DNA of 14,125 bases from JALHTG01 sp964653695 (GTDB lineage Archaea > Thermoproteota > Bathyarchaeia > 40CM-2-53-6 > JALHTG01). Positions 13,610-14,125 of the stretch are shown here, piece by piece. The stretch is from contig CAZZFQ010000035.1 of the NCBI GenBank assembly GCA_964653695.1, forward strand, positions 1 to 14,125. Direction: 5' to 3'. A program made the position numbers and the translations under genes. Numbering within the stretch: position 1 is the stretch's first letter; every line of letters starts with the position of its first letter. The notes below the pieces were generated by a model. That model was not told the origin of the DNA. It was given only the letters and a program-made list of their open reading frames with translations, and made no database searches.

Positions 13610-13756
13610 GCACACAACGGGGAGCAGTTAGAAGCAACAGAACTGGGTAGAAGTACTATCTCTACTCATGAAATCATCATGTTACAGATATGAGGTAAGA
13701 GGCCGTTGCCATCTCGATTTGCATCTTGCTTAGTTAGACCGGTCGATTTCAAACTG

Positions 13757-13798
13757 TCCAATAAATCGGAAAGTTCCTTAATCCTCCAATTTATTGGA
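13757..13798. terminator. Hairpin beyond the adenylyltransferase 3' end
   Basis: TCCAATAAAT (13757-13766) is the exact complement of ATTTATTGGA (13789-13798), giving a 10-bp stem across 22 nt. The right arm overlaps the short palindrome at 13784-13799, so two mutually exclusive hairpins are possible at the 3' end of the minus-strand gene. A role in ending transcription of either convergent gene is plausible but unproven. Confidence 0.35.
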
Positions 13799-13799
13799 G
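13782..13799. repeat. 18-nt near-palindromic repeat, copy 2, at a gene's stop codon
   Basis: TCCTCCAATTTATTGGAG contains the perfect palindrome CTCCAAT-TT-ATTGGAG (13784-13799) and matches copy 1 at 12353-12370 in 17 of 18 bases. The TAA stop of the adenylyltransferase gene (13791-13793) and its last two codons lie inside it. Confidence 0.6.
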
Positions 13800-14125
13800 C
13801 ACCCATGTGTCGAGAGAATCCGCCTTGCATCCAGGGCGTTTCCTTAGGATTCTGCCAGTTCTGGTGATTTCTCCCTTTCTAATCCTGCGGCCTAAGATTG
13901 GTTTTCCGTTGTTGGCAAGGGTCATCTCGACGACGGCCAGTTCCAAAAGGGGAAGTCCTAAGCCTCGTCTGATCTTGTTGATTTCTTGGGCAGCTGGAAA
14001 GGTTTCCCTGCTAACGACCAGCGCATCCATGTCCGGGCTCGTGGATGCCAGCCCATATGGATCCTCAATAGGCACTATCTCCGTCCTTCCTAGTGACTCC
14101 TCGTCTTGAAGAAACCGTCGTATCT
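13791..14125 (-). CDS. coaD: Phosphopantetheine adenylyltransferase, archaeal type (C-terminal part)
   Basis: This enzyme makes dephospho-CoA from 4'-phosphopantetheine and ATP, the penultimate step of coenzyme A synthesis. Only the C-terminal 111 residues are present; the N-terminus with the HxGH motif lies beyond the window end, and the frame stays open to the last base. Recognition rests on 'IVPIEDPYG', 'PDMDALVVSRET', 'A-x-EINKIRRGLGLPLLELAVVEM' and 'LANNGKPI-x-x-x-x-IRKGEI', the run typical of archaeal PPAT. The usual ISSTRIR nucleotide-binding motif reads ILGRRIR here (codons ATC TTA GGC CGC AGG ATT AGA), losing its hydroxyl residues. The GTG at 14075 is internal, not a start. The stop codon sits inside an 18-nt near-palindromic repeat. 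Confidence 0.85.
   Translation of the reverse strand, partial: IRRFLQDEESLGRTEIVPIEDPYGLASTSPDMDALVVSRETFPAAQEINKIRRGLGLPLLELAVVEMTLANNGKPILGRRIRKGEITRTGRILRKRPGCKADSLDTWVLQ

Overview
The window looks archaeal, most likely from the Thermoproteota/TACK side (Bathyarchaeia or a relative); that placement is an inference from protein style, not a proven assignment. Supporting signs: an archaeal-type phosphopantetheine adenylyltransferase, a free-standing AlaX editing protein, TATA-box promoters, at least one probably leaderless gene, GGTGA-type ribosome binding sites, GTG/TTG starts, and surface proteins with an N-terminal signal and a C-terminal membrane anchor followed by a basic tail. Base composition is close to 50% GC. 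I see no tRNA, rRNA or CRISPR array.

Layout. 1-1315: an AlaX-M alanyl-tRNA editing protein and a small basic AbrB-like protein, each with its own promoter. 1451-6988 (+): a four-gene transport operon comprising a membrane-anchored GATase/IFT52-like surface protein, an extracellular solute-binding protein, a fused two-domain permease and an ATPase with a TOBE tail. 6985-10593 (-): two tandem paralogous secreted, membrane-anchored metallophosphoesterases, convergent with the ATPase; the opposing stop codons share one CTAG. 10594-10683: a 90-bp divergent control region with one TATA element readable both ways and a perfect 14-bp palindrome abutting the next start codon. 10684-12320 (+): a secreted, membrane-anchored S1/P1-nuclease or phospholipase C-like zinc enzyme with all nine expected zinc ligands, then a co-translated small protein that may have a SecB-like fold. 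12321-13132: 0.8 kb without a convincing gene but with several inverted repeats and a possible transposase relic. 13133-13609 (+): a winged-helix protein. 13791-14125 (-): the C-terminal part of phosphopantetheine adenylyltransferase, running off the window.

The main theme is the 1451-12320 block. Two surface phosphoesterases and a surface trinuclear-zinc nuclease/phospholipase-type enzyme sit beside a complete ABC importer. I infer a cell-surface system that cleaves phosphodiesters (nucleic acid, phospholipid or similar) and perhaps imports a product. The sequence shows that the parts are adjacent and outward-facing; the substrate and the functional link remain hypotheses. The most unusual details are a GNHD-to-GNND change in one phosphoesterase, the palindromic leader of the nuclease gene, an 18-nt near-palindromic repeat flanking the gene-poor 1.4 kb, and an atypical nucleotide-binding motif in the adenylyltransferase.
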